A program made the translations under genes and the position numbers. DNA of 64,000 bases from assembly GCA_002011125.2 (NCBI GenBank), contig MTMF02000008.1, positions 1 through 64,000 on the forward strand, given 5' to 3'. Position 1 is the first letter of the stretch. Each line of letters opens with the position of its first letter. Shown piece by piece: positions 41,300 to 50,088 of this stretch. The stretch is from Candidatus Hydrothermarchaeum profundi. GTDB lineage: Archaea; Hydrothermarchaeota; Hydrothermarchaeia; Hydrothermarchaeales; Hydrothermarchaeaceae. The notes under the pieces were generated by a model. It saw only the letters and a list, made by a program, of their open reading frames with translations, was not told the DNA's origin and did not search any database.

Positions 41300-42253
41300 A
41301 TGAATCGCAAGGGTATTTTAGCTTTTGGAGTCGTCTTTCTTATATCATTAACTTTAACATTTTTAAATATCAAAATTGCAAATTCTCAGGGAATTATACT
41401 TGAAGCTAAATATGTCGAGCATATCTCTATCGATAATATTAATGATCCAGTCTGGGATGAAGCAGTGCCTGTAATAGTGCCTCTTAGTGCTCAGTCGAGA
41501 ATAACAGCTCCGCGGGGAGGTGGAGCAATTAAATCCCTAACTGCTAGAGCACTTCATGATGGAGAGGCGATATATCTTAAACTCACTTGGAAAGATGATA
41601 CTGAAGATGTAAGCTTTTTGAGACAAGAAGATTTCAGAGATTCTGTCGCGGTTCAATTTCCAGTGAAATTAGATAATGGAAAGTTACCTTCTGTGTGTAT
41701 GGGACAACTTGGAGCAGCTGGCAACATATGGCATTGGAAGGCAGATTGGAACGAGGAATACTTAAATGGGTTCAAAGATATTGATAATGTGTATCCAAAT
41801 ATGATGGTGAATTTTTATCCAAGAGAAGAAGAGGAGATATTCTATCCTGCAAAATCTGTCGGAAATCTTTATTCTGTAGATAAACGGACAACCCCTGTTG
41901 AAAATCTAATTTCTACTGAATACGGTACAATAACTCCCTCAGCTGAACAGAATGTAATAGGAAAGGGAGAGTGGAAAAATGGAGAATGGACTGTTGTTAT
42001 GAGTCGATCCTTTACGACACCTTACGAAAGCGATGCACAATTTGGAGTGGGAAAGAGAACAGCTATCTCCTTTGCAGCATGGGACGGCTCTGCTGGGGAA
42101 AGAGATGGCTTGAAGTCTACGTCTACATGGATAGACCTTGAGATATCTGAACCCCTACCACAAAAATCTCCTTTGGATACGATAGTCGTATTTACACTAT
42201 TTGCAGCGATTGTGATTTTTGTTGTATTTATAATAATTAGAACTGTTACATGA
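41300..42253 (+). CDS. ethylbenzene-dehydrogenase-like heme b gamma subunit (NxrC/DdhC-type), C-terminally membrane anchored
   Basis: Signal-like N-terminus; ISIDNINDPVWDEAVPVIVPLSAQ, KSLTARALHDGEAIYLKLTWKDDTED, RDSVAVQFP; C-terminal TM TIVVFTLFAAIVIFVVFIII. Confidence 0.8.
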   Translation: MNRKGILAFGVVFLISLTLTFLNIKIANSQGIILEAKYVEHISIDNINDPVWDEAVPVIVPLSAQSRITAPRGGGAIKSLTARALHDGEAIYLKLTWKDDTEDVSFLRQEDFRDSVAVQFPVKLDNGKLPSVCMGQLGAAGNIWHWKADWNEEYLNGFKDIDNVYPNMMVNFYPREEEEIFYPAKSVGNLYSVDKRTTPVENLISTEYGTITPSAEQNVIGKGEWKNGEWTVVMSRSFTTPYESDAQFGVGKRTAISFAAWDGSAGERDGLKSTSTWIDLEISEPLPQKSPLDTIVVFTLFAAIVIFVVFIIIRTVT

Positions 42254-42262
42254 GGAAGGAAC

Positions 42263-42505
42263 ATGGTTGATGAAAAAAGTGTAGCTGAAATTTTACATAA
42301 GGAGTTCTCAGGGATAGTGGATGAAGATAAGATAAATAAAATTGCTAAGCAAATTGTTGAGTTAGAAGAAGAATGGGAAGAACTTAAGATAGTTGATAAA
42401 GAAATGGGCTGGCGGTTTTCAGTTCAATGCCCAGATATATGTTATCTTGGAGAAAAAGCTAAGGAGGGTGATGTGTTTAAAATTTTAAGAAAAAAGAGAA
42501 AGTAA
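42263..42505 (+). CDS. small protein of unknown function
   Basis: 80 aa, 10 nt downstream of gamma-like subunit; VQCPDICYLGEKAKEGDVFKILRKK. Confidence 0.5.
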   Translation: MVDEKSVAEILHKEFSGIVDEDKINKIAKQIVELEEEWEELKIVDKEMGWRFSVQCPDICYLGEKAKEGDVFKILRKKRK

Positions 42506-42547
42506 AATATTCTCCTCTTATTTCAAAGGTAGGAACTCTGCAGGGGT

Positions 42548-43315
42548 GTGATAAAGATATATTTAAGCCGTTCATGTGTTACATTATTTATTGTTGGCAT
42601 TGTTATTAGTGCCATATTTGGGTATTCTGTAAGTTATAGTGAGGTCTCTTCTATAAAACAAGAGATGGAAAAAGTGAAAGCTGAAAATAGAGAACTCGAA
42701 GCAAGGATACAGGCCGGATTCAGAGTTTTTTCGGAGTTAGAGAGAATGTCGTATACCCTCAGCCAGATAAGAGTGGCTCTTTTATTGGGTGACTATGAAG
42801 TAGCTACTTTTAGGGCTAATCAATTTAAGGAATCTGCGACAGGACTTTCTAAATATTTAAAACCTGAATATACTACTACCCTGGAGGAGCTAGTAGATGG
42901 GTTAATTGTTGCTATAGAGGAGGGAAATGAAGAAGCAATTGAGGAGAGATCTAGAGCTCTCTTTCTCCTAGTGCAAATATTAGAGTCAGAATTTGGTGTT
43001 AGAGAAGACGTAGAGTTAATAGGGGAGATAGATATCAAGAATAATATGAGAAGGATGAATCATGAACTTGCTAGAATACTCTCTGCTTTGGATGAGGATA
43101 ACTATAACATGACAAAAGAGGCGTTTAATGATTTCAAAAAAATATATATGGCTTTATCTGAAACAACTCCTGAAGCATGGGATCCTTATTTTAGAACTGA
43201 TATTGTATTTGAAATTGAAAAAAGCATTATAGAAAAAGACAAAAATAATTCATTAGAAGCTCTTAATAAACTTTCAGAAAAGAGTTGTGATAAGTGTCAT
43301 ACAAAATATCGTTGA
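42548..43315 (+). CDS. exported helical protein with one C-terminal heme-c motif
   Basis: N-terminal TM, predicted helical, ends SEKSCDKCHTKYR. Confidence 0.6.
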   Translation: MIKIYLSRSCVTLFIVGIVISAIFGYSVSYSEVSSIKQEMEKVKAENRELEARIQAGFRVFSELERMSYTLSQIRVALLLGDYEVATFRANQFKESATGLSKYLKPEYTTTLEELVDGLIVAIEEGNEEAIEERSRALFLLVQILESEFGVREDVELIGEIDIKNNMRRMNHELARILSALDEDNYNMTKEAFNDFKKIYMALSETTPEAWDPYFRTDIVFEIEKSIIEKDKNNSLEALNKLSEKSCDKCHTKYR

Positions 43316-43347
43316 CTCATATTCCTTGGCATAAATGATAAAAAGTG

Positions 43348-43908
43348 ATGGAAATTAAGGCGACAGAGCAATTAAAAGAAGAACATAAGGTTATTAAACT
43401 GATGTTGCAGGTTTTAATAAAGATTTGTGAAAAACTAGAGTCGGGTGAAAAGGTTCCTATAGAACACCTTAATAAAATAGTGGATTTTATTAGAACATTT
43501 GCGGATAAATGTCATCATGGAAAGGAAGAAGACCTCCTTTTTCCGGCAATGGAAAAATCCGGCGTGCCTAGAGAGGAGGGTCCGATTGGCGTAATGTTGG
43601 CGGAGCATGATAATGGGCGGAAATATGTTAAGAATATGGATGAGGCTATTTCTAGATATGGGAGAGGGGATAATACTGCGATACCTGACATAATAGCGAA
43701 TGCAGAGGGATACATCAATCTTCTAGCTCAGCACATTGAGAAGGAAGACAATATACTTTACAAATTAGCAGATATGCATCTCCCCATGGAGAGGCAGGAA
43801 GAATTACTCAAAGAATTCGAAAAAATTGAGCGGGAAAGAATTGGTATTGGGAAGCATGAGGAATTTCACGAATTAATACATCAATTAAGGGATATATACT
43901 TACAATAA
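43348..43908 (+). CDS. hemerythrin-like (HHE) protein
   Basis: LKEEHKVIKLML, FADKCHHGKEEDLLFPAM, LAEHDNGRKYV, AQHIEKEDNILY. Confidence 0.88.
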   Translation: MEIKATEQLKEEHKVIKLMLQVLIKICEKLESGEKVPIEHLNKIVDFIRTFADKCHHGKEEDLLFPAMEKSGVPREEGPIGVMLAEHDNGRKYVKNMDEAISRYGRGDNTAIPDIIANAEGYINLLAQHIEKEDNILYKLADMHLPMERQEELLKEFEKIERERIGIGKHEEFHELIHQLRDIYLQ

Positions 43909-43950
43909 CTTTTAAGATTATATTTTAAGTAGTTAATAATATGTATTATC

Positions 43951-43964
43951 ACCGACATGTCGGT
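43951..43964. promoter_or_regulatory. perfect 14-bp palindrome spanning the PadR start codon
   Basis: ACCGACATGTCGGT; the ATG at 43957 is inside it. Confidence 0.75.
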
Positions 43965-44298
43965 TAACACACACAAAGGAATCGAGTTGGGCATGCTTCA
44001 AATGCAGATTTTATGGCTTTTATGGCGGGAGCCCACTCATGGTTATGAGTTAATGAAAAGACTTGATAAAATAAAGAATAGCAAAGTAGAGCAGGGGACT
44101 CTTTATCCAGCGCTTCAAAAATTGGAAGAGAATAATCTTATAAGAGTTAAAAGGGTAGGGGAGCGGGGTAAAAAGATATACGAACTCACTAGCAGGGGGG
44201 AGGAGATTATGATAAAAACATGTGAAGAATTCTCAAAAACTTTTTCGGGGATTTTTAGTGATTTTGTATGTAAAACATGTAAAACAGAGGTGAGATAA
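43957..44298 (+). CDS. PadR family transcriptional regulator
   Basis: LQMQILWLLWREPTHGYELMKRLDKI...VEQGTLYPALQKLEENNLIRVKR; C-terminal CKTCK. Confidence 0.88.
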   Translation: MSVNTHKGIELGMLQMQILWLLWREPTHGYELMKRLDKIKNSKVEQGTLYPALQKLEENNLIRVKRVGERGKKIYELTSRGEEIMIKTCEEFSKTFSGIFSDFVCKTCKTEVR

Positions 44299-45503
44299 TG
44301 AGGAGAGTGTATATGGATCATGCGGCGACTACACCTGTAGACCCCCGAGTTATGGAAGCAATGAAACCTTTTTTCTCAGAGAAATATGGTAACCCGTCTT
44401 CACTTTATAGTTTTGCTCAGGAAGCAAAAAAAGCGATGGAGGAGGCGAGAGAAAAGATAGCTGACCTAATTAACTCATCTTCCTCTGAAGTTATATTCAC
44501 ATCCGGTGGCACAGAGTCGGACAACTTGGCTATAAAAGGGGTTGCTTTTGCTAACAAGAAAAAGGGTAAACATATAATAACTTCATCTATAGAGCATCAC
44601 GCAGTGCTCCATCCATGTGAGTGGCTTGAAAAAATGGGTTTTGAGGTAACATATTTACCAGTTGACAATAAAGGCTTTGTTTCTGTAGATAAGTTGGAAG
44701 AGGAGATTCGCAACGATACGATCTTAATTTCAATTATGCATGCTAATAATGAAATCGGAACTATTGAACCTATAGAAGAGATAGGGAAAATAGCGAAGGA
44801 AAGAGGCATATACTTCCATACCGATGCAGTTCAAACTGTAGGAAAAATACCTGTAGACGTAGAAAAAATGAATGTAGATTTATTGACTATCTCAGGTCAT
44901 AAAATGTATGGACCAAAAGGGGTTGGGGCTCTTTATGTTCGCAAAGGCACAAAAATAACTCCTTTAATACACGGAGGGGGCCATGAACGGAATCTTAGAT
45001 CAGGTACTGAGAATGTTTCTGGTATAGTAGGATTCGGAAAGGCGGCAGAACTCGCTGCTCGAGAAATGGATAAAGAAGCAAAGAGGCTGGTAAAGCTGAG
45101 GGATAGGTTAATTGAGGGCGCCTTAAAGATCGAGAACTCTTGGTTAAATGGACCAAGGAAAAGAAGGTTGCCGAATAATGTTAACATAGGCTTTAAATTC
45201 ATAGAAGGTGAATCTTTAATTTTAGAACTCGACTTTAGCGGCATTTACGCCAATACTGGAAGTGCTTGTTCCTCAAAGTCTCTTAAACCAAGCCATGTTC
45301 TAACTGCTATTGGGTTAAGACCCGAGGAAACCCACGGGTCACTACGATTTACTCTTGGTAAACAAAATTCAGATGAAGATGTGGACTATGTATTAGAAGT
45401 ACTGCCTAATGTAGTTGAGAGATTAAGAAGAATATCCCCGTTTAAAAAAGATTTTGGGGAATATGAGGAGGCTTTAGCAAAGGAACAGTCTCATAAACAC
45501 TAG
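44298..45503 (+). CDS. iscS: cysteine desulfurase IscS/NifS
   Basis: VYMDHAATTPVDPRVMEAM, SSIEHHAVLHPCEW, LTISGHKMYGPKGVGALYV, TGSACSS. Confidence 0.95.
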   Translation: MRRVYMDHAATTPVDPRVMEAMKPFFSEKYGNPSSLYSFAQEAKKAMEEAREKIADLINSSSSEVIFTSGGTESDNLAIKGVAFANKKKGKHIITSSIEHHAVLHPCEWLEKMGFEVTYLPVDNKGFVSVDKLEEEIRNDTILISIMHANNEIGTIEPIEEIGKIAKERGIYFHTDAVQTVGKIPVDVEKMNVDLLTISGHKMYGPKGVGALYVRKGTKITPLIHGGGHERNLRSGTENVSGIVGFGKAAELAAREMDKEAKRLVKLRDRLIEGALKIENSWLNGPRKRRLPNNVNIGFKFIEGESLILELDFSGIYANTGSACSSKSLKPSHVLTAIGLRPEETHGSLRFTLGKQNSDEDVDYVLEVLPNVVERLRRISPFKKDFGEYEEALAKEQSHKH

Positions 45504-45513
45504 GAGGAAACAT

Positions 45514-45909
45514 ATGTATAGCGACAAGTTAATAGACCATTTTCGAAATCCTAGGAACATGGGTAGAATGGAAAACCCTGATGGTATTGGAAAGGTAGGA
45601 AACCCCGTATGTGGGGATGTAATGTATCTATATATTAAGATAAAGGACAATAAGATAGACGATATCAAATTCGAGACCTTCGGATGTGCAGCGGCTATAG
45701 GTACAAGTAGTGTAATAACAGAGATGGCTAAAGGGAAAACCTTGGACGAGGCTTTAAAGATAACTAAAAAAGATGTAGTTGATGCGGTTGGAGGATTACC
45801 ACCTATCAAGATGCATTGTTCGGTATTAGCTGCTGATGCTTTACGTGCGGCAATTGAAGATTATCGTAAGAAAAAAGGTAGTGGGAATGATAAGCCAAAA
45901 GATAGTTAA
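45514..45909 (+). CDS. IscU-like Fe-S scaffold
   Basis: LIDHFRNPRNMGRMENPDGIGKVGNPVCGD, FETFGCAAAIGTSS, MHCSVLAADALRAAI. Confidence 0.92.
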   Translation: MYSDKLIDHFRNPRNMGRMENPDGIGKVGNPVCGDVMYLYIKIKDNKIDDIKFETFGCAAAIGTSSVITEMAKGKTLDEALKITKKDVVDAVGGLPPIKMHCSVLAADALRAAIEDYRKKKGSGNDKPKDS

Positions 45910-46261
45910 AATTCTAAAAAATCCAAAGCATATGGGAAAAATAGAAAGCCCAGATGGGGTTGGGAAAGTGACTCTTGGTGAACCTCATTGTGAGGATGAG
46001 GTATGGTTTTATATTAAAGTAAAGGATGATAAGATAGTGGACGCAAAATTCGAAGCATTTGCATGTGCGCCAGCTTTAGTTACAAGTAATATCGCGGCAG
46101 AGCTTGCTTTAGGCAAAACAATAGGCGAAGCTAAAAAACTTAGTAAGATGGATGTGTCGTCCTACTTAGGAGGGATTCCTCAGATAGAGAGAAAATGTGC
46201 CGACTTAGGAACTGATGCGCTTAAAGCTGCTATTAACGATTATCTTAAAAGAGGACAGTAA
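45887..46261 (+). CDS. second, divergent IscU-like scaffold
   Basis: ILKNPKHMGKIESPDGVGKVTLGEPHCEDE, FEAFACAPALVTSN, RKCADLGTDALKAAI; overlaps the first IscU gene by 23 nt. Confidence 0.85.
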   Translation: MISQKIVKILKNPKHMGKIESPDGVGKVTLGEPHCEDEVWFYIKVKDDKIVDAKFEAFACAPALVTSNIAAELALGKTIGEAKKLSKMDVSSYLGGIPQIERKCADLGTDALKAAINDYLKRGQ

Positions 46262-46442
46262 GATATAGGTCTTTAACTCCATAATTTTTGAAAATCTTAA
46301 AAGTGATCGACGGACGAAGTCAGGTTTAGGCATATTATTTAGTTGTTTTTGATATTTTATTTTGTATGAATACCTAGTTTATTATTTTCTCGGTTTTCTG
46401 TAACCGGAAGCTATAAATGAGTACGAAATTAGTTTAATGCAC

Positions 46443-46454
46443 TTAATTAATTAA
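46443..46454. promoter_or_regulatory. 12-bp palindrome upstream of RHH gene, possible operator
   Basis: TTAATTAATTAA, 13 nt before the ATG. Confidence 0.35.
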
Positions 46455-46467
46455 ATTGGTGAAATAA

Positions 46468-46674
46468 ATGAATATGTCTCCAAGCCCTCGGCGAGAACCT
46501 ACAACTACGATAACGGTCAGCGTTACAACTGCTGAGAAAATCCGAAAGTTAGTTGGTGAGATGCAATTAAGGACAGGTAAAAGTGTAACCCAAAGGATGG
46601 TCATTGAAGCAGCTTTGGAGGCATATATTGAAAAATTAAGGGAGGATAAAAAAGATGATGTTTGGAAACTTTAG
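46468..46674 (+). CDS. ribbon-helix-helix (CopG-type) protein
   Basis: TTTITVSVTTAEKIRKLVGEMQLRTGKSVTQRMVIEAALEAYIEKL. Confidence 0.75.
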   Translation: MNMSPSPRREPTTTITVSVTTAEKIRKLVGEMQLRTGKSVTQRMVIEAALEAYIEKLREDKKDDVWKL

Positions 46675-47011
46675 TTTTTGGAATTTGTTCCACCGTACCC
46701 CTAATTCACCTGAATTTGAGAGGTGGCATGAGGGGTCTTTAGGTGTTTGGGATATAAGTAGAATGCCTTCTAGAGATCTCGAAACTCTAAGCCGAACTTT
46801 AAATTATAAGCTGAAGGAGAAGCGATCAGAGTTTAAAAAGCTGGCAAAAAAAGCTAACATAAAAATAGACGAGAACGCAATTCACAGAGAAATCCAGGAA
46901 ATATTAGATATGGATTCCGAATCCTTAGACGCTTTACAGAGGGAATTAGAAAGAAAATTAAGGAAAAAAAGAGCCGAATTTAACCAACTTGTAGGGGGAT
47001 ATTGGGGGTAA
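46655..47011 (+). CDS. small protein with internal duplication, partner of RHH gene
   Basis: MPSRDLETLSRTLNYKLKEKRSEFKKLAKK and MDSESLDALQRELERKLRKKRAEFNQLVGG repeat; overlaps the RHH gene by 20 nt. Confidence 0.55.
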   Translation: MMFGNFSFWNLFHRTPNSPEFERWHEGSLGVWDISRMPSRDLETLSRTLNYKLKEKRSEFKKLAKKANIKIDENAIHREIQEILDMDSESLDALQRELERKLRKKRAEFNQLVGGYWG

Positions 47012-47016
47012 GTTTT

Positions 47017-47511
47017 TTATATCTCCTTAATCCCCATTTTCGACTTTACCAAGACTTTTCCATTTTCCGTGAAAAAAGTTACTGATCTTCCATAGTCTCC
47101 TCCGATATCAGTTGCTATTATCTTGATTCCTTCATTTTTAAGCGCTTTTGTAACTGCGTTAGTATTTCTTACTCCAATATCAAATATCGGGTCGTTTGTT
47201 CCGTTATTATAGAACATCGTAGCGCCTCCTGCAATCTTTGCTACAATTCTTCTTTTCAAAGCTCCTTGTTCTATCATTTCATCAAGTGTAACACCGATTG
47301 CAGTATCAGCGAACTTTGATGGTTTGAATTTTTTCGTCTTTGATATAGAACTATCCGGTAACATAACATGAATTAAACCCCCTAATTTAATGGCTGAGTC
47401 ATAAAGACACACACCAACACAAGATCCTAGGCCAATAGCTGTAAGTATACGTGGGCAAGATGCTACTTTATAATCTCCAATTCCAACTGTTTCAATTAAT
47501 GATGTGGACAT
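47017..47511 (-). CDS. cheD: chemoreceptor glutamine deamidase CheD
   Basis: ILTAIGLGSCVGVCLYDSAIKLGGLIHVMLPDS; KIAGGATMF. Confidence 0.93.
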   Translation of the reverse strand: MSTSLIETVGIGDYKVASCPRILTAIGLGSCVGVCLYDSAIKLGGLIHVMLPDSSISKTKKFKPSKFADTAIGVTLDEMIEQGALKRRIVAKIAGGATMFYNNGTNDPIFDIGVRNTNAVTKALKNEGIKIIATDIGGDYGRSVTFFTENGKVLVKSKMGIKEI

Positions 47512-47599
47512 CTACTCCTCTTCTCTATTAATATATTAAGAGATTTTGAAATTTTTATGTATAAGGGAAATAATCTATATACGAGTATATATTAAAGCT

Positions 47600-48250
47600 T
47601 CAATCTCCTTCCATACCGAGCGCTTTTAATATTTCAGAAAATGCCTCTGAATCGAAGAAAGCGATAAAGTTACCCATAGCAGATTTTGATTCCATTATGA
47701 ACTCAGTTTCAATAACAAGAGCGTTTTCGACTCTTTGTGCCAAGTCCACCTGTAGTACTTCAATTATCGCACCGGCCATGTCATAAGTGATGTGTGGTAT
47801 GGAAGGTAAGAGATTCATACCCGTAAATGTGCTTAATGCAGTTAAATAAGAGCTAGCCAAAATATTTCCTAATTCCTGCAGTGCTGATTTTTTTTCTTCG
47901 GTAATAAAGTCAGGGTCGTTTTCTTTTCCAAGTAGGGTATTCGATAAAAACAGTGCTTGTTCCTTAGAAAAAGTAATTAAAAGGTTTCCATTAATATTGC
48001 CCAATATTTTAAAATAAGCGCCCACTATGATATCTTCTGGGTCACCTATCAATTTCGATAGTTCTTCTATAGGAGCTACATAGGCTCTAGGTACACGTAT
48101 TTTAACGTTCTTCATTACCATCTGAGAAAGAGCACTAGAAGCATTGCCAGCTCCAATATTCCCTACTTCTCTAAGAGCATCTAACTGTTTTTCGCTCAAC
48201 TCCTCTATCTTCAATTTATTCCACCTCGCTTGTAAGGGAAGCCGTATCAA
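47600..48250 (-). CDS. cheC: CheC phosphatase
   Basis: LDALREVGNIGAGNASSALSQM; ALQELGNILASSYLTAL; start likely a TTG about 35 nt inside the ORF. Confidence 0.9.
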   Translation of the reverse strand: MIRLPLQARWNKLKIEELSEKQLDALREVGNIGAGNASSALSQMVMKNVKIRVPRAYVAPIEELSKLIGDPEDIIVGAYFKILGNINGNLLITFSKEQALFLSNTLLGKENDPDFITEEKKSALQELGNILASSYLTALSTFTGMNLLPSIPHITYDMAGAIIEVLQVDLAQRVENALVIETEFIMESKSAMGNFIAFFDSEAFSEILKALGMEGD

Positions 48251-50078
48251 TTATCAGGGCCACTCTTCCATCCCCTAAGATTGTGGCTCCCGAGAAACCT
48301 TTTGTTTCACTGAACATTTCTCCTAATGACTTAATAACTATATCTTGCTGTGATATTAGTTCATCAACGATAAGACCCGCTTTCTTATCTCCTTTCTCCA
48401 CTACTACCACCGAATAACTGTCTTTAGATTCCTTCTCAGTATATTTTTCAAGCTTAGTTAAAGGAATCACTTCGTCGTAGATCTTTATTACCGGCCGATT
48501 TCTTATTGTCTTAACGTCACTTTTCTTAACACTAACTATTCTGTCTACATTAAGTAAGGGTATTGCATAGATTTCTCCATTTATTCCAACTAATAAAGCC
48601 TGTATTATAGCCATAGTTAAGGGTAGCTTCAATATGACTCTAGTTCCAACATCAACGGTTGACTGTATTTCTACGCTTCCTCCTATTCTCTCGATTTTTG
48701 CCTTAACTACATCCATTCCAACTCCTCTGCCAGAAATATCCGTCACCTTCTCGGCTGTACTAAACCCCGGCCTGAAAAGTAGGTTAAGAGCTTCTTTTTC
48801 ATCTAATTTAGAAGCCTCTTCTTCAGTAATTATTTTCTTTTTTACCGCTGATTCTTTAACTTTATCTATGTTTATTCCCTTGCCATCGTCCTCAACGTAG
48901 ATTTCTACATGGTCTTTCTCTCTAACCGCTTTTACCTTGAGCTTTCCAGTTCTACTTTTTCCTTTTTTCTCTCTTGTATCAGGGTCCTCGATACCATGAT
49001 CTATTGCATTTCTAATAAGGTGAATCATTGGCTCGTCAATTTCATCTAGAATTGTTCTATCAACTTCAATCTCTTTCCCCTCAATTTCGAAGTCTACTTC
49101 TTTTCCTCTTTTTCGTGCTATATCCCTAACTGTCCTAGGGAACCTATTGAAAATCTTTTCCATAGGAACCATTCTCAATTGCATCACTTCATACTGTAAA
49201 TCTCCAAGGAGCCGATCATATATTGCTATAGGGCCCTCTAGTTCTTTTAAATTGTATTTCCTTACTACTTCTTTTATAGTTGCTTTATTGATGATTAATT
49301 CTCCTACGAGATTTACCATCGTATCAAGACGTTCAATATTAACTCTTAAACTCTGGGTAGCTACTTTGGCTTTGGGCGTGGCACCTTTCGCTGATATAGT
49401 TTCTTTTTTAACTAATTCTTCCTCTGTTAAAACTTCAACTTTTGATACTTCAGGCGTAGTTTCAATAATTTTGGCTATTTTTTCTTTCTCTGCGTCAGTG
49501 GATAGCGATATCCTCATTTCAAATCCAGAATTCTCGCTCTCGAATTCATCGATTCTTGGTTTTATATCTAGAACTTCTCCCACTTTTTTCAAATTATTGA
49601 CAACAATAAATGCTCTAACAGACTTTAACTGACATTTCTCGCTTAAATGAACGATTACTCTGTATTTTTTTAATGGTTTTTTCTCTGTAGACGATTTAGT
49701 ACCTCCCCTGTACCCTTCTAACTTTTCTATTACAGATGAGATATCAATATCCACTTCTCCCCCAGAGGAAATTTTATCGAGAAATTCTTCAAGGAGATCT
49801 AATCCCTCAAATAGAATATCCACAATATCCGATCTGGCCTCTATTTTCCTTTTGCGTATTTCATCTAGAAGGTCTTCTATCTTATGGGTTAATATCTGTA
49901 TTTTTTCAAAACCCATCGTAGCAGCCATACCTTTCAAGGTATGCATAGAGCGAAAGATCTCATTAATAACCTCTATATTCGAAGGGTTTTCCTCCAGAGC
50001 TACGATGTGATTATTTAGGTTATCTAGATGCTCACGAGATTCATTAATAAAGAGGTCCAGATACTCCTCATTCACCAT
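48216..50078 (-). CDS. cheA: chemotaxis histidine kinase CheA
   Basis: Hpt FRSMHTLKGMAATMGF; HLIRNAIDHGIEDPD; DDGKGINIDKV; FSTAEKVTDISGRGVGMDVVK; CheW-like C-terminus. Confidence 0.96.
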   Translation of the reverse strand: MVNEEYLDLFINESREHLDNLNNHIVALEENPSNIEVINEIFRSMHTLKGMAATMGFEKIQILTHKIEDLLDEIRKRKIEARSDIVDILFEGLDLLEEFLDKISSGGEVDIDISSVIEKLEGYRGGTKSSTEKKPLKKYRVIVHLSEKCQLKSVRAFIVVNNLKKVGEVLDIKPRIDEFESENSGFEMRISLSTDAEKEKIAKIIETTPEVSKVEVLTEEELVKKETISAKGATPKAKVATQSLRVNIERLDTMVNLVGELIINKATIKEVVRKYNLKELEGPIAIYDRLLGDLQYEVMQLRMVPMEKIFNRFPRTVRDIARKRGKEVDFEIEGKEIEVDRTILDEIDEPMIHLIRNAIDHGIEDPDTREKKGKSRTGKLKVKAVREKDHVEIYVEDDGKGINIDKVKESAVKKKIITEEEASKLDEKEALNLLFRPGFSTAEKVTDISGRGVGMDVVKAKIERIGGSVEIQSTVDVGTRVILKLPLTMAIIQALLVGINGEIYAIPLLNVDRIVSVKKSDVKTIRNRPVIKIYDEVIPLTKLEKYTEKESKDSYSVVVVEKGDKKAGLIVDELISQQDIVIKSLGEMFSETKGFSGATILGDGRVALIIDTASLTSEVE

Positions 50079-50088
50079 CTTTCTGGCC

